The translations under genes and the position numbers were made by a program. Source: Stipa capillata (lineage: Eukaryota; Streptophyta; Magnoliopsida; Poales; Poaceae). From it: DNA of 64,000 bases. Position 1 is the first letter of the stretch, and each line of letters starts with the position of its first letter. This document shows positions 45,001-56,923 of the stretch, piece by piece. The stretch covers positions 248,001 to 312,000 of the forward strand of contig JAGXJF010004264.1 in NCBI GenBank assembly GCA_019208055.1, given 5' to 3'. The notes under the pieces were generated by a model, which ran no database searches, had not been told where the DNA came from, and worked only from the letters and a program-made list of their open reading frames with translations.

Positions 45001-48000
45001 AACGGTTAGAATCAGTCAAGAGACATCTACAAGTGAATCATTCAGGTCTTCCTTTTCAAACAAGCACAAACTTATCCATGTCATCCAATAGCTGATCCCA
45101 CGTTTCCAAGATCAAGACAACCCAAGAGCTTAGTAGTTTGAATATTTCAATATCTTCTGTTCTTCTTTAATCTTTACTTCTTTAGTACCAACTGGATCAA
45201 GACAACCTAAGAGGTTACTAGTCAACCCGTAAAATCTTAATATATTAAATTGGAGATGCTTGTAAATTACACACTACTTTCTGTCATATACAAAAGTAAA
45301 TCTCAAGTAAAAAAGAGAAGCACCAACCTCAAGTTCACGAATTACAGCAGCTGTTCGCCAACCAGCTTTTGAAGGCCCTCTCAAGTCGCTAAACAAATGA
45401 TCACCAAAGTATATCACCTACAACATGGCCAAAAATACCTGAGATGATATATTTAAATGGACAACTTTCGAAAGTCAGTATTGAGGAGATGTGTATTTAT
45501 CTGAGTGAAGACCAGATCAAGTTATCTATGGTAGCCTCTGCAGTAACTTCAGAAATATGACAAGGCTATGGCATTACTCTATTAGATTACGCATGAAACA
45601 TAGTCAAAATGCAGCAGATAAGCCTGAAGATCATGCAACAGCTTCCACTATGCAGCAGCAGAATCAACTACCATTTGACATGCAAATGTACGTGAAAAGT
45701 ATTGAGTTGATTTAACAAGAAAAACTATATCACTCTGGACAGAAAACTTAAAGTTGAGTGAAACATAAACAAATAATGGTACTTCCTGAGGTTCAAAACA
45801 CCAACCTCTGGGCCTCTCCACTTTGTAATCTGCAGAAATGATTTTAAACAGCCGTGGTAATACACTTCATGTGGCAGAAACTTGTCGACTGCAGTAAAAG
45901 CTAAGGTATCCTTTTCAGTATCATATACCCTATAAGTAACCAAGAAACATAATTAGGAATCCAGAATTGGTGTAGACATGATAGAACCTTTTTAATACTG
46001 GCAGCAATATAAATTTATATGCATCTGCACGTACTAAGACATTTTGTTAATATTCGAAGGTTTAGCAACAGTCCTACATGGATACAGTGAGTGTAGAAGG
46101 CAAATAAACACATTAACACCACTATTTTGCCAAGACACATAAAATTAATATTTTCTTTAGTAGAACAGAAATATTCTACAGAACCTGAATGGGTGGTCTG
46201 AATTATAGAAAGTCGGTTTATTTGCCTGTGCAATCACAACATCGAAAAGTTCCCTCCAGGAGTTCCCATCAAAATGCTGGTCCTGCTCAACCAAACAAAG
46301 AATAAGTCAAGTTGACAATATGTGAGTGGACAAAAGGAATGTCCATAGAGAAAATAACTGCCATGTGATGACACTATCTATTCGGAACTACCATCTTTAT
46401 GAAGAAAATTACAAGCACACAAGGGAAAAAGTTACACTCCATGCTAGTCGAAAAAAAAGCTAAATGAAATCTGGAGATAAATGAAGAATGTACATGCGAA
46501 AGATTTGCTTGATATTTTTTAGAGCATGCATCAAGGGCTCAAGGAAGTATGAGAATTTGCATGTGCCTATTTATTAAAACAGTCTCCTGCCTATTGTGTG
46601 ATGGTAACAAAATATGGGATATGAAATTGTCAACTAGAAGTTGACATCACCCCTCACCCACGGAAGTTCATATTAGAGCTGTTCAACGTAAGCAGTAGTG
46701 TACTGCTATGCCTGGACTAGGCCCAAATCTATATTGGATAATAATTTTTCTTTTGAATGCTAACTATGCATGGGAAAAGCACTAAAACATATTTAAATAT
46801 AGAAAGAACCTCTAGCAAGTAACTCATCCCTCCATCCACAAAGTAGAAAGGTGAGTTGGTGAGAAGAAATAGTTTTTTCCCCTTCTCTCTTAGCTTCTTT
46901 AAGAAACGGAACACCTGGCTCTGCAGGTCACAGATGAGATGAGGTGATGGTTTTAGAGTTGCATTGGGTAAAAAAATGACATGAATAAAAGATTTTAGTT
47001 AAAAAGAAGGGGGGAAAGCAGTATCCAGTATGCCAACATCAGAATCAGAAAGCAGTACCACCTACATTTTTTATCAGAAATTTCTGTGGCTCAGAAAGAA
47101 TTTTCCTGTGAACTAGACCACTTCTATGGACATGCTGAATAGATTGGTTTACATCCTCATATACATAAGGGGCATCAAACTCCAGCTTCGCATCTACAAA
47201 GTGCTGAACAATATCTGCAATGAGGCATGCCTGTGAAGAAATGAACGTGTTCTTATTGTCAGAAACAGTTAGTGAAAAAGCCAGTGCAGTTGCGCTATAT
47301 AATCTCAAAATGATTCATTAAGCCAAAAATATTATGTGATACTATAGCTGAGTACATGATAACTCTCAATGTTTTTATGTCATACAAGTACACAACCTAG
47401 GGCAAGTCAGCGCTGAATATCTCTCAGTAAGGGAGGTGAGAATTGGGAACAACATGCACATTATCTGCTCAATAAAAATTACCAAATACACATCAAAACA
47501 AATGTATGAACGAATATTCAACATATAAAATACCCATAACCTAAACAGAAAGCATTAACAACATACGTGTGTGCTATAGTCCAGATATCTGTAAGGCAAC
47601 CGATAGTGTGCCTATGACATGAAAAGAAGGGAACAAAATGAATATGAGAGAAGGCTTGGATCAATTCAAAAGTACCTCACTAAAACAGAAGACATCCATC
47701 AGCCCAACAAGCTGACGAGCTTGATCTCTTCCGATATGTCTTGTGCCATAAAGTTCTTTTATCTCAGTCAAACCCAGCTGATTAACAAACACCCAGGGGT
47801 AAGGACTCGCAGCTCATTGAGAAACACATTTTACATAATGCGGGTTTTTAGGTTGGAGAGGGCAAAGAGCGACGTCCCAAAAAAGATGAGAAATGAAATT
47901 TTGTTCAGCTTAAAATTGCAGCTCAGCAAGAAGGTTGTAAACCATTGTCGAGATTTGTCAAGAAAACCCCCATCCACCACAAGACACACAAATATCACCA

Positions 48001-49038
48001 CCAACTGCAATGTATGTTCATTTGTCTGCATTTAACTCCCAAATCAGCAAAGTGACGGAGAATCTTATTCTCAATATTCCGGAAGCACCATTAGTAGCTT
48101 GAATTCAACAGTCAACCAGTGCAAGGCAACCAATCACATACAGAACGATCACATTATAATGAGAACCTACATATTGACTTATGAGTAACCCGAGAAGATC
48201 AATCAGTGGATGCCTCACCTTCCGCCGCCCAAAGAAGCAACCATCGGGTTCGATAGACCCAAAGAAATCAAGCTTCAAAAGGCACCCTTTTAGTTTGTCA
48301 TAGTAAAGGCCCCTGACGGGAAAGCTGTGGTCATACTCGTACTGCAAGCAACTCTCTGGATACTTCAACTGCACAAAGCATCACCTCCGCTCACAACCCA
48401 CGATTCATCATTCATGCAACCCAATAGAAAGACCATCAAGAACCGTGAACAGCCAAACCTCATTGACCAAGTGCTTCTTGGCGAGATCGTAGATCAAGCA
48501 CTGCAGGTGCTCGGAGTAGTGCGACAGCGTGTAGTCATAGTCGAAACCGTAGACTTGCAGGTCATCCAATTTGAGGTTCTTGTTCACATAAATGCCTGAA
48601 ACCCGCGAACCCAGCCCCACAAATTCAAGAACCATTTCCCGAAACTCTGAAGCAAGAAAGATACGGTGGATGGGAAGAGCGAACACCGAGACCTTGCGGG
48701 TTCATCTTGGGCATGTCCTTGATGGCGGCGGGGATGCTGAGGTAGTTGCGCTTGGCGTCCTCGAACTCGCGGCGGATGCGCTCGATCTCGTCCTCGCCGG
48801 CGCCGCACCCCAGCGTCGAGGAGAGCGTGCACAGAGGGCGGATACCTGGAACCAACCAACCAACATCAGTCAAGCACAGAAACCCCCAGCCCGCCCAAAG
48901 CGGCATTACGTCGAACGGCTTGAAGGCAAGAACGCAGCGACTGACATACTGACCTCGCCAGTACCGCGGGGCCGTCGTGGACACCGCCGGCGAGAGGCAG
49001 GAGGAGGCGAGGAGGCGGAGACGCGCGGCGGCAGCCAT
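39098..49038 (-). CDS. HAD-superfamily 5'-nucleotidase (NT5DC/cN-II-like)
   Basis: Twelve exons join in one frame to 529 residues: 49038-48954, 48845-48693, 48595-48459, 48368-48219, 47777-47676, 47230-47066, 46920-46810, 46282-46185, 45929-45806, 45417-45328, 44924-44880 and 39427-39098. All introns can be read as GT-AG; exon 6 needs the donor at 47065 to keep frame. Motifs: HAD motif I DYDYT (residues 98-102), LLTNSP (about 283-288, motif II), and GDHLFSDL (380-387, motif IV). RGLYYDKLKGCLLKLDFFGS and YGTRHIGRDQAR are typical of the IMP/GMP-type 5'-nucleotidase group. The N-terminus (MAAAARLRLLASS...) is Ala/Arg/Ser-rich, suggesting an organelle transit peptide. The enzyme would remove phosphate from nucleotides; substrate is not shown. 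No stop breaks the frame. Confidence 0.85.
40070..40240 (-). mobile_element. Possible LINE 3' end (intron 11)
   Basis: On the minus strand the stretch ends TGCACGTTCTCTAAAAAAAA, a poly-A tail at about 40072-40080, preceded by AATGAAAAGGTGTGCAAAGC. This looks like the end of a non-LTR retroelement. The 5' extent is unknown. Confidence 0.45.
40525..44648 (+). mobile_element. Probable solo LTR of a long-LTR gypsy element (intron 11)
   Basis: The block begins TGCAACATCC. It is flanked on both sides by GCTCT (40520-40524 and 44649-44653), a 5-bp duplication at predicted boundaries. It holds a TATA-like CCTATAAAGGC (41077-41087) near GC-rich leader sequence, no ORF longer than noise, and no internal PBS, gag or pol. 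The architecture resembles the roughly 4-kb LTRs of Del/Tekay-like grass elements. Its end reads CACG rather than CA, which is a weak point. It accounts for 4.1 of the 5.45 kb of the intron. Confidence 0.5.
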
Positions 49039-49690
49039 CGAGCTGGGCCGGTCGTTCCGTCGCCGGCGATAGGAGAGAGGAGGAGAGGCCGAGAGGGGAT
49101 GGGAATGAGTAAGGCGGGAGACGGCTGCGTTTCCTAGGCGACGGTAGGAAGTGACGCGGCGCGTTTCCGGAGGTGCGAGCGAGCGACCTCGTGGCCGCCA
49201 CGATTTCCAACGCGGAGCCCCGTGAAAGTGAAAAGGAACCCAGCAAAAAAAGTGCAGAAGTACTACTTTCTGTCGAGGTGGACCCTCGACCCCGAAAATC
49301 CAGTATTTTCCTCCGAGTCCAAGCGGGAATTGCCGTGGCCTCGGCAGGCGAACAGAGCAGGGTGCACGGCGAGCGTTCAAGTGCTGCGGCCCACGCGCTG
49401 CCGCGCTCCTCGCACCTGAATTTGTGCGAACGGGCACGTCTGCTCCGCATGCTGGCCTGTCCGGCTGCCAGTCCAGTAGCGCAGTGCGGCTGCGGCATGA
49501 TGGCTCGCACGAGCCTTCCCTCCTGAGCTCTCACTCCGGCGGCAGCCGCTGACGCCCAAAAGCATCGTGCTGTGCTTTTGGTGAATTTGGGCTTAGCCTG
49601 ACTACCAGTAGGCCGGTACTCGCTCAATCAGTGGCACCAGAAGGTCAGATGGACACGAGTGGCCAGGCAAAGGACTTCCGGATCTTTTCT
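49039..49690. other. 5' flank of the nucleotidase gene
   Basis: GC-rich leader and promoter area of the minus-strand gene starting at 49038. The minus frame happens to stay open up to about 49437, but I chose the ATG at 49038 because the transit-peptide-like sequence begins there. No clear TATA box. Confidence 0.45.
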
Positions 49691-49698
49691 CCTCTTCG

Positions 49699-49820
49699 AG
49701 CATCTCCAGCCGTGAGAACATCCCACTCCTCATCTCCAATTTTGAGTATTCCCTCCACTTAGAGCATCTCCAGCCGAGAGAACATCCCACTCCTCATCCC
49801 AATTTTGAGTATTCCCTCCT
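49699..49820 (+). repeat. Duplicated PIF/Harbinger end (GAGCATCTCCAGCCG)
   Basis: A 62-bp unit beginning GAGCATCTCCAGCCG occurs at 49700 and again at 49762, nearly identical through to ATTCCCTCC. GAGCATCTCCA is a frequent end sequence of grass PIF/Harbinger elements; the second copy is preceded by TTA (49759-49761). Confidence 0.6.
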
Positions 49821-50821
49821 AAGTTCTATCTCCAATCGAGTCCTCATCTAAGTCCCTACCTTATCCTAATCACCATCCTCTCTCCCCCGCTCCCCACCGT
49901 TGGGGACTGAACTCCACTTCCCAAATTGCCAATAGCTCCACTCCCTTGTTACCTCCCGCGTTTCTGCCGGTGCTCAAAGCCTTCCCTTCCTCGGTAGCGG
50001 CCACCTACGGAGCCGCTGCTTCCGTCTAGATCTAGAAGCTCCCAGCAGATCGAGAGGCCGTGTCCGCTAAATTCAAGACGCACGGCAGATCCATAACCTC
50101 GTCGTCAGCCAGATCCCAGCTGCCGCACCTACCCCCGCCACCTCCTCGAGCCACCAGCAGGCACCGGGTGCAGCCCATGTCGACTCGGTCCTAGGGGCGC
50201 CGCCTCCCGGTCGTCGTCGGCTAGATCCAGCCGCCCCGTGCCCTATCTCCTCCCAGGTCATCGCTCGATGCAGGTGGTCGTTGCCATCCAGAGTTCGTCA
50301 TCAAGGTAAGCCCCATCTCCTCTCCTCCCAAAATCTGTAGTAGCATTAGCCAGTTGGACCTCCCCCTCGTGCTGATACTCGTTGTTGTGTGAATGGATCT
50401 CTCGGTTGATTCAAACTAGTGTAGTGTTGTGATTCTCCCAGAGAGGGATTGATGCTCATATTGGTCCCGTATGCATAACAGAAATGTTCCGATAGTTTTG
50501 CTCATGAATCAACTACTGTAAGGGATTGATTCAAACTTGTTCTTTTGTTAAGATTCTTAACATGTAGTCTTACTTGGGCAAAGAATAAATACTTTGTATT
50601 TCTTGGTGTTGTGACTAAAAGAGTAGACATTTGTTCTAGATCGCACATGGTGTAAATGTATCTCTTTTGCGATGTTTCGCTTTCATTAGGATCATATGCT
50701 AGTTGATTCATGAATATGCACAGAACTACTATCAAGATTGATCTTTAAGCCCATCTTATGCATCTATTCAGGATTGAACTGTGCCTTGCAGTAGTTCATG
50801 CAACAATAGCGGTAGTTGTTA

Positions 50822-51127
50822 GGGCCTGTTTGGTTGAGTTGTGGCTGTTGACAAAGCTGTTGTTGGCTGACTGTCTGAAAAAGCTGGTGTGGCTGCGGGA
50901 AAGTGAATATATAGCTTTTGGTTGATCCAAACAATCTACAGCATTTTGGAAAATGAGCACTGAAACTTCAACACATTGTAAAAAGCTGGCAGAAGGCAGT
51001 TTTTCTAAACAGCTGAATTTGCACTGCAAAGCCTACAGCTACCGTTGGCAAAAGCTACTAAAAAACTGGCCGTTTGGTTGGGCTGCAGCTTTTGAAAAGC
51101 TGCTAAATAGCCCAACCAAACACCCTC
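50822..51127. mobile_element. Tourist-like MITE
   Basis: Begins GGGCCTGTTTGGTTG. Its right end, read inverted, is GAGGGTGTTTGGTTGGGC. TTA is duplicated at 50819-50821 and 51128-51130. The 306-bp body is ORF-free and rich in AGCTTTT and AAAAGCTG words. Confidence 0.78.
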
Positions 51128-52131
51128 TTAATTTGTGTAAATTAGCTTAGATCTAGCATTGACCTGTCACTAGCAAACACTGGTTGACATGAATAAGTGT
51201 AGATCAGAGTAGTAGCAGCATAGCTCTAGTCTTTAAAAGAAGAAAATATCTAAATATCTATTTTTTGTGATAATTAGCGAAAGTTCCGATTACTGTTTAA
51301 GGGTGTGGTAGTACTATAATTAGGATGGAGTCTGTGCTAAAATGAATCAATTTGGGTAAACGCCAAAGCTCATCAACATGTTCAATAAACTCATGCCATG
51401 CAGCTTTGTTGTACTCCTCTATTATTGAGCCAATGAGTATCCTATTAGTATATTATTTCATCAGTTGTTTGCACGGTACTAGTAGTACTCATATATGTTG
51501 GAAAGTTAGCATTTGTGGCGGTGCATGCACTTAAATTATAGCTCTTATGATCAACAGGGATGGACAAGGATCCGAAGAAAATTAAGAAAGGATGGGTCTA
51601 GACAATTAAAGAAGTAGAGGGGATAGCAAGTTCTTTAAAGAAATTAGCCCTAGATAACAAATCTCCTACTCCTACATGTCCATTAGCAAGTGAAATGAAC
51701 CAATTCCTACTCCAAATTGAAGTACTAGCTAACGGCCTTGATCATGCTGTCACATAGTCAACAGACTTGCTTGAAAGAGATTCGATAGCTCCTTGGCAAG
51801 ACGATGCCGGTCGCCAACTTGTAGACCCTGATGATTGTATACCATGTGGTTATGAAACTGATGATAGTGGTAAACATGATTATTATGAGTACTGTTACAA
51901 TGAGGATATTGATCTCGAGTCTTTGTATAGGTAGTATCTATATTGTTTTTGGTATCTATATTGTTGTACTACTATGAACATGGAAGTAATGTGGTATCTA
52001 TATTGTTGTACTATTTTGAACATGGAAGTATTCTAGTATTGTGATGAATGGATGTGTTATGTTCATTGTATGGTATATGGATGTCTGACTTGTTATTAAT
52101 GTTGAGTACTTCTTATGTTAACATAATAGAG

Positions 52132-53059
52132 ATGGATGGCTATATAAACTTGTTTAACGAGGGACATGATTGTATCGTTTGGGATGACGCCTAACATTTT
52201 ATCCCTGTTGAGGAGCAACAGTCCCCAATTGAACAAGATATTCCCTCTACTAGACCTAATAACAAGATAACAAAAAATTTCAGCAAGAAGGAAGACTTGT
52301 TGCTAGTGTCGACATGGCTTCATATAAGAATGGATGCAGCTAGTAACGAGCAGTCTCGCTCTACCTACTGGAGTAGGATCCACCATTACTTCCCTGAGAA
52401 CAAGGATTTCGAGTCAGACCGCAATCACAATTCCCTTTTGAAACGTTGGTGTACTATTCAAGAAAATGTTAACAAGTTTTGTTGATGCTATGACCGGATT
52501 GAGCGTAGAAGGCAGAGCGGGACAATAGACAATGATAAGGTATCCGTCTTATATCCTTCATTTTGTTGTAACCTCATACGTATGCAATGATATTAATACA
52601 TTTTACTATGCACAATTGTTCGGGCTTGTAGTGTCTTTGCGGTAGAAGAGAAGAAAGCTTTTGGGTATTTGCATTGTTGGAACATTTTACGCCACCATAA
52701 AAAATGGACTAATAGGCTATCCTTCAAATACAGAAGAAACCATAAATTCTAGTCCGGGTTCTTCTTCGCCTAGCACGAACTCAAGTCAATGCGATGCTCT
52801 AGTGGAAGCTCCTACTCCAGATAATGAGGTCTCCGGTAGGCCAATTGGTAGGAAGGCGGAGAAAGAACGACTTCAACGAGGTAAAAAAATTTCCTCTCAA
52901 AATGATGATATCTACAAGCAAGGGTTACAATCTGTGTGGTCAACCAAAACTGACGCAGATGCCATGAAAGAGCTCAAGAAAGGAGAGCGGTATGCACGGC
53001 ATTATGCACTAGAAGAAGAACGGATTGCGAATAATAAAGTGAGAATTGCACAAGAATAA
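52132..53059 (+). pseudogene. SANT/NAM-type accessory ORF of the second PIF element
   Basis: This is the DNA-binding partner protein of ALP1-like transposons. Seen: KNFSKKEDLLLVSTWLHIRMD, SRSTYWSRIHHYFPENKDF, SLLKRWCTIQENVNKFC and CYDRIERRRQSGT, the pattern of the plant family often named glutathione S-transferase T3-like or No-apical-meristem-associated. An intron lies at about 52540-52625, and then RPIGRKAEKERLQRGKK follows to a stop at 53059. In-frame stops at WDDA-stop (about 52191) and after NKFC (about 52482), plus a frame change near 52735, disable it. Confidence 0.7.
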
Positions 53060-53469
53060 GAAAAAGCTTGCAAATGAGAAAATAATGATTGAGATAAGAG
53101 AAAGAGAGTTCGAATTTAAGAGAATGTTGGAAGAGGAGATGATTATGAACATAGAAATTAGTGCTATGTCTATGCCACAGCAAGAGTACTACATGAACTT
53201 ACAAAATGATATTATTACTCGGCGATGCAAGTGAGTTGTATGAGCTATTCTTGTATCTTTTGTTGTGTTGTACAAAATGTTGTATGAACTTTTGTGTTTT
53301 GAACTATTCTTGTATGAAGTATTCTACTGTCTTCAATATTGAGCTGTATGAAATATTCTTGTATGAACTCATGAGTAGAATGAAATATTATCTCATGAAC
53401 AAATATGAAAATAACTGCATAAAGATTATTAAAAGAAGTACATACATAACTAAAAATCTACATGCCTCC

Positions 53470-54318
53470 ATAACGTTCCCATAGGTACTCGACTAGATCA
53501 GCTTGAAGCTAAGAGTGAGTTTGCCTACTTTTAATAGAATGATAAGTTTGAATAAACTCAAAAATTTTAGGTGTATGCTCATGAGAAACAGTCACATTTT
53601 CTCCTACTCTATCGTAGTTGAAGTCTTTAGAGCCTCCGTCCCGCTCATCTTCAATGATCATGTTATGCATAATGACACATGCTATCATGATTTCTCCAAG
53701 TGTTTCTTGGTCTCAAAATCTAGCTGGTCCACGTACAATGGCAAAACGAGTTTGTAGAACTCCAAAGACTCATTCGACGTCCTTCCTAACTGCTTCCTAA
53801 GTTTGAGCGAAGAGTTTTTTCTTATTCCCTTGTGGATATGGTATTTGTCTTCAGAAATTTCGTCCATGTAGGATATATGCCATCTACAAGGTAATATCCA
53901 ATTGTATAATCATGTTTATTGATGGTATAATTAACTTCTGGAACTTACCCTTTGGCTAGCCTTGCAAAGTGAGTGAGCGATGAAGAACATTTATATCATT
54001 GTGAGACCCTGGTAAACCAAAAAATGCGTGCCAATCCAAAGATCTTGTCAGGCAACGGCTTCTAGAATGATTGTGGGCTCGTGCACATGGCTGATATCAT
54101 ATCTTGCCATGCTGCAGGGCAATTTTTCACTGCCAATGCATGCAATCTATACTCCCCAGCATTAAGAGGAAACATCTTTCCTCTCCAATAGCGAGTAACC
54201 TAGCAGTATCATTATTATTTTGAGATCTCAAATACTCATCTTCGAAGACTTCAACAATAGCTTTCACAAATCTTTTAAGACTCTCTATTGAGTACTTTCT
54301 CCAATCCGGATATAATTT
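53470..54318 (-). pseudogene. ALP1-like transposase of the second PIF element (5'-truncated)
   Basis: On the minus strand: IESLKRFVKAIVEVFEDEYLRS, DTARLLAIGEERCFLLMLGSIDCMHW (first catalytic Asp region), a YYLVDGIYPTW block at about 53880, and a C-terminal part with LQTRFAIVRGPARF and MHNMIIED (about 53760-53640). This is the plant-transposon-protein (DDE_Tnp_4-like) pattern. Several stops and frameshifts. The N-terminus is lost at the junction with the copia fragment near 54310. Confidence 0.75.
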
Positions 54319-56328
54319 GGCCAAAGTAAATGTGCCAATAACCAAGAAGCGTAAGCTTGGACCTAAAACCGTTGATTGTGTCTTTCTGGGCTATGTTCAT
54401 CATGGCATCGGTTATAGATTTCTAATAGTAAAATCTGAAGTACCTGACATGAGAGTCGATACCATCATGGAGTCTAGAGATGCCACATTCTTTGAGGATA
54501 TTTTTCCTATGAGAGATATGCCTAGCACTTCTAGTCAGGAATCTGAGTTAACTCCGACACCTACCACTCCAATGGATTATCTTGAACATACACATGATGA
54601 AAACTATGAGAAGATAGACAATGAAGCTCCTACAAGGAGCAAGAGACAAATGACTTCAAAGTCTTTTGGTGATGATTCATTGTATATCTTGTGGATGACA
54701 CTCCCAATTCAATTTCAGAAGCTTATGCATCTCCTGATGCAGACTACTGGAAGGAAGCAGTCCGTAGCGAGATGGATTCCATCATGGCTAATGGGACATG
54801 GGAGATCACTGATCGTCCTTATGGTTGTAAACCTGTAGGATGTAAGTGGGTGTTCAAGAAAAAGTTTAGGCCTGATGGTACAATTGAAAAGTACAAGGCA
54901 CGGCTTGTGGCCAAGGATTATACCCAAAAGGAAGGCGAAGATTTCTTTGATACTTACTCACCTGTGGCCAGATTGACCACCATTAGAGTACTACTTTCGC
55001 TGGCTGCCTCACATGGTCTTCTCGTTCATCAAATGGACGTTAAGACGGCTTTCCTAAATGGAGAGTTGGACGAGAAAATTTATATAGAACAACCAGATGG
55101 ATTCGTAGTACATGGTCAAAATGGAAAAGTGTGTAAGCTATTAAAACCTTTGTATGGCCTGAAACAAGCACCCAAGCAATGGCATGAGAAGTTCGACATG
55201 ACTTTAACGTCTGCTGGGTTCGTTGTTAATGAAGCTGACAAATGTGTGTACTATCGCTATGGTGGGGGCGAAGGAGTTATTCTGTGCTTGTATGTCGACG
55301 ACATACTGATTTTCGGAACCAACCTCAAGGTGATTGAGGAGGTTAAGACCTTCTTATCTCAGAGTTTTGAGATGAAAGATCTTGGAGTAGCTGATGTTAT
55401 CTTGAATATCAAGCTGTTGAGAGATGATGATGATGGAATTACATTGCTGCAATCCCACTATGTGGAAAAGGTTCTGAGTCGTTTTGGCTATTCAGATTGC
55501 AAACCTTCTCCAACACCTTATGATCCTAGTGTGATCCTTCGCAAGAACCGAAGAATAACTTGAGATCAGCTGAGATACTCTCAAATTATTGGTTCACTTA
55601 TGTACTTAGCTAGCGCAACCAGACCTGACATCTCGTTTGCTGTGAGCAAACTGAGTCGTTTTGTTTCCAATCCAGGAGATGATCATTGGCGTGCTCTTGA
55701 GAGAGTAATGCGCTATCTAAAAGGCACTGTGAGCTATGGTCTTCACCATACCGGGTATCCAAGGGTACTGGAGGGATATAGTGATTCAAATTGGATTTCT
55801 GATGCTGATGAGATTAAGGCCACAAGTGGATATGTGTTCACTCATGGAGGTGGTGCTGTTTCATGGAAGTCTTGCAAGCAGACCATCTTAACGAGGTCAA
55901 CAATGGAAGCAGAACTCACAGCACTGGATACGGCCACTGTCGAAGCAGAATGGCTTCGTGAGCTCCTAATGGACTTGCCGGTGGTTGAAAAACCAATACC
56001 GGCTATTCTTATGAACTGTGATAATCAAACCGTGATTGTTAAAGTGAACAGTTCGAAGGATAACACGAAGTCTTCCAGACATGTGAAGAGAAGATTGAAA
56101 TCTATCAGGAAATTGAGAAACTCCGGAGTGATAGCTTTGGATTATGTCCAGACAGCTAAGAATCTGGCAGATCCTTTTACAAAAGGGCTATCAAGAAATG
56201 TGGTAGACACTGCATCTAGGGAGATAGGTATGAGACCCACGTGAGTTACCATGGTGGTAACCCAACCTATGTGATCGGAGATCCCGTGAATTAGGACCTG
56301 GGAAAACAAGCTATTGGTTAACTGGAGG
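54313..56328 (+). mobile_element. Ty1/copia element fragment (5' end missing, 3' cut by element C)
   Basis: Only the pol part from the end of integrase onward is present, followed by about 85 bp after the stop; then gypsy element C's LTR begins at 56329. Neither copia LTR is in the window. The left edge abuts the transposase of the second PIF element without visible LTR, so the copia was truncated on insertion or by a later deletion. Confidence 0.8.
54317..56244 (+). pseudogene. Copia pol remnant: integrase tail, RT, RNase H
   Basis: Starts with the integrase C-terminal region (KRKLGPKTVDCVFLGY), then the reverse transcriptase: CKWVFKKKFRPDGTIEKYKARLVAK, QMDVKTAFLNGEL, YGLKQAPKQWHEKF and the catalytic box LYVDDILIF, ending with the RNase H part (GYSDSNWISDADEIKATSGY, LADPFTKGL). 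This is a copia pol with catalytic Asp residues preserved. A frameshift occurs near 54690 and TGA at 55561-55563 breaks the frame; it is otherwise well conserved, so decay is modest. Confidence 0.9.
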
Positions 56329-56923
56329 TGTCGACGATCGGTGAATCGGCGATCTTACGGTATTCGTGGAGTGATGATTACTGGGGGGTAGGGACCTCTA
56401 GGGCCCAAGTGCCAGGAGCTCTGACAGCAAGGGACAGCCGTTTTTATACAGGTTCGGGCCTCCCTCAGGATAATAACCCTACGTCCTGTTGCTATATATT
56501 GATGGAGAACACGCTTACAATAGGGGGTGTAGGTTAGTGGCTACCCTAGGCCTAATCGTAGACTAATCTAGCTAAACCGCCGGGCTCGACTCCTTTGAGG
56601 CAGCGGGTCTTCTAGGGCTTCGCCTTCTGAGATCCTATGCTGCTTGTGCTGCGACTAGAAAAAACCTGTCCTCCCCTATGGGATTGCTGATCCTTATATA
56701 GGGGGTTCCCAGGGTCGTACTGGATGTGGACTTACGCCCAAGTAGGACTCTGGTCTCCTTAAACGTCGGGATTGACTTCCTAGTTTAAGGGGAGTCTTCC
56801 CTTCCTGAGAGGGGTTACCTTGTCGTCCAGGGATCCTTACCGGATACGTCGTACCTTCCCAAAGTCCCGGGGATCTGTACACGGATACCCCTAATACGCA
56901 GGATACCATACTATTCATCATCA
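56329..56923 (-). repeat. 3' LTR of element C
   Basis: The plus strand starts TGTCGACGATCGG. On the minus strand the LTR begins TGATGATG just after the tract TGATGGGGGGCT, as in element A. It carries a TATA-like CCTATATAAGG (minus strand, about 56700). Confidence 0.8.

Larger units (their letters stand above)
49762..54318. mobile_element. Second PIF/Harbinger (ALP1-like) element, right end lost
   Basis: The left end is TTA followed by GAGCATCTCCAGCC. Inside are a SANT/NAM-type accessory ORF on the plus strand (52132-53059) and a plant-type transposase on the minus strand (54318-53470), converging. Both have stops. The transposase N-terminal part and the right TIR are missing because sequence at about 54300-54318 changes directly into copia pol. 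A 306-bp Tourist MITE is nested at 50822. Confidence 0.75.

Noticed and set aside
45215..45245. Second possible Helitron end (ACGGGTTGACTAG, minus strand)
   Set aside because: CTAG-T is present but no hairpin partner is visible, so the evidence is too weak to annotate.
48866..49627. 253-codon minus ORF reaching upstream of the nucleotidase start
   Set aside because: It is read in a different frame from exon 1 and has no conserved motif. The ATG at 49038 fits the spliced frame.
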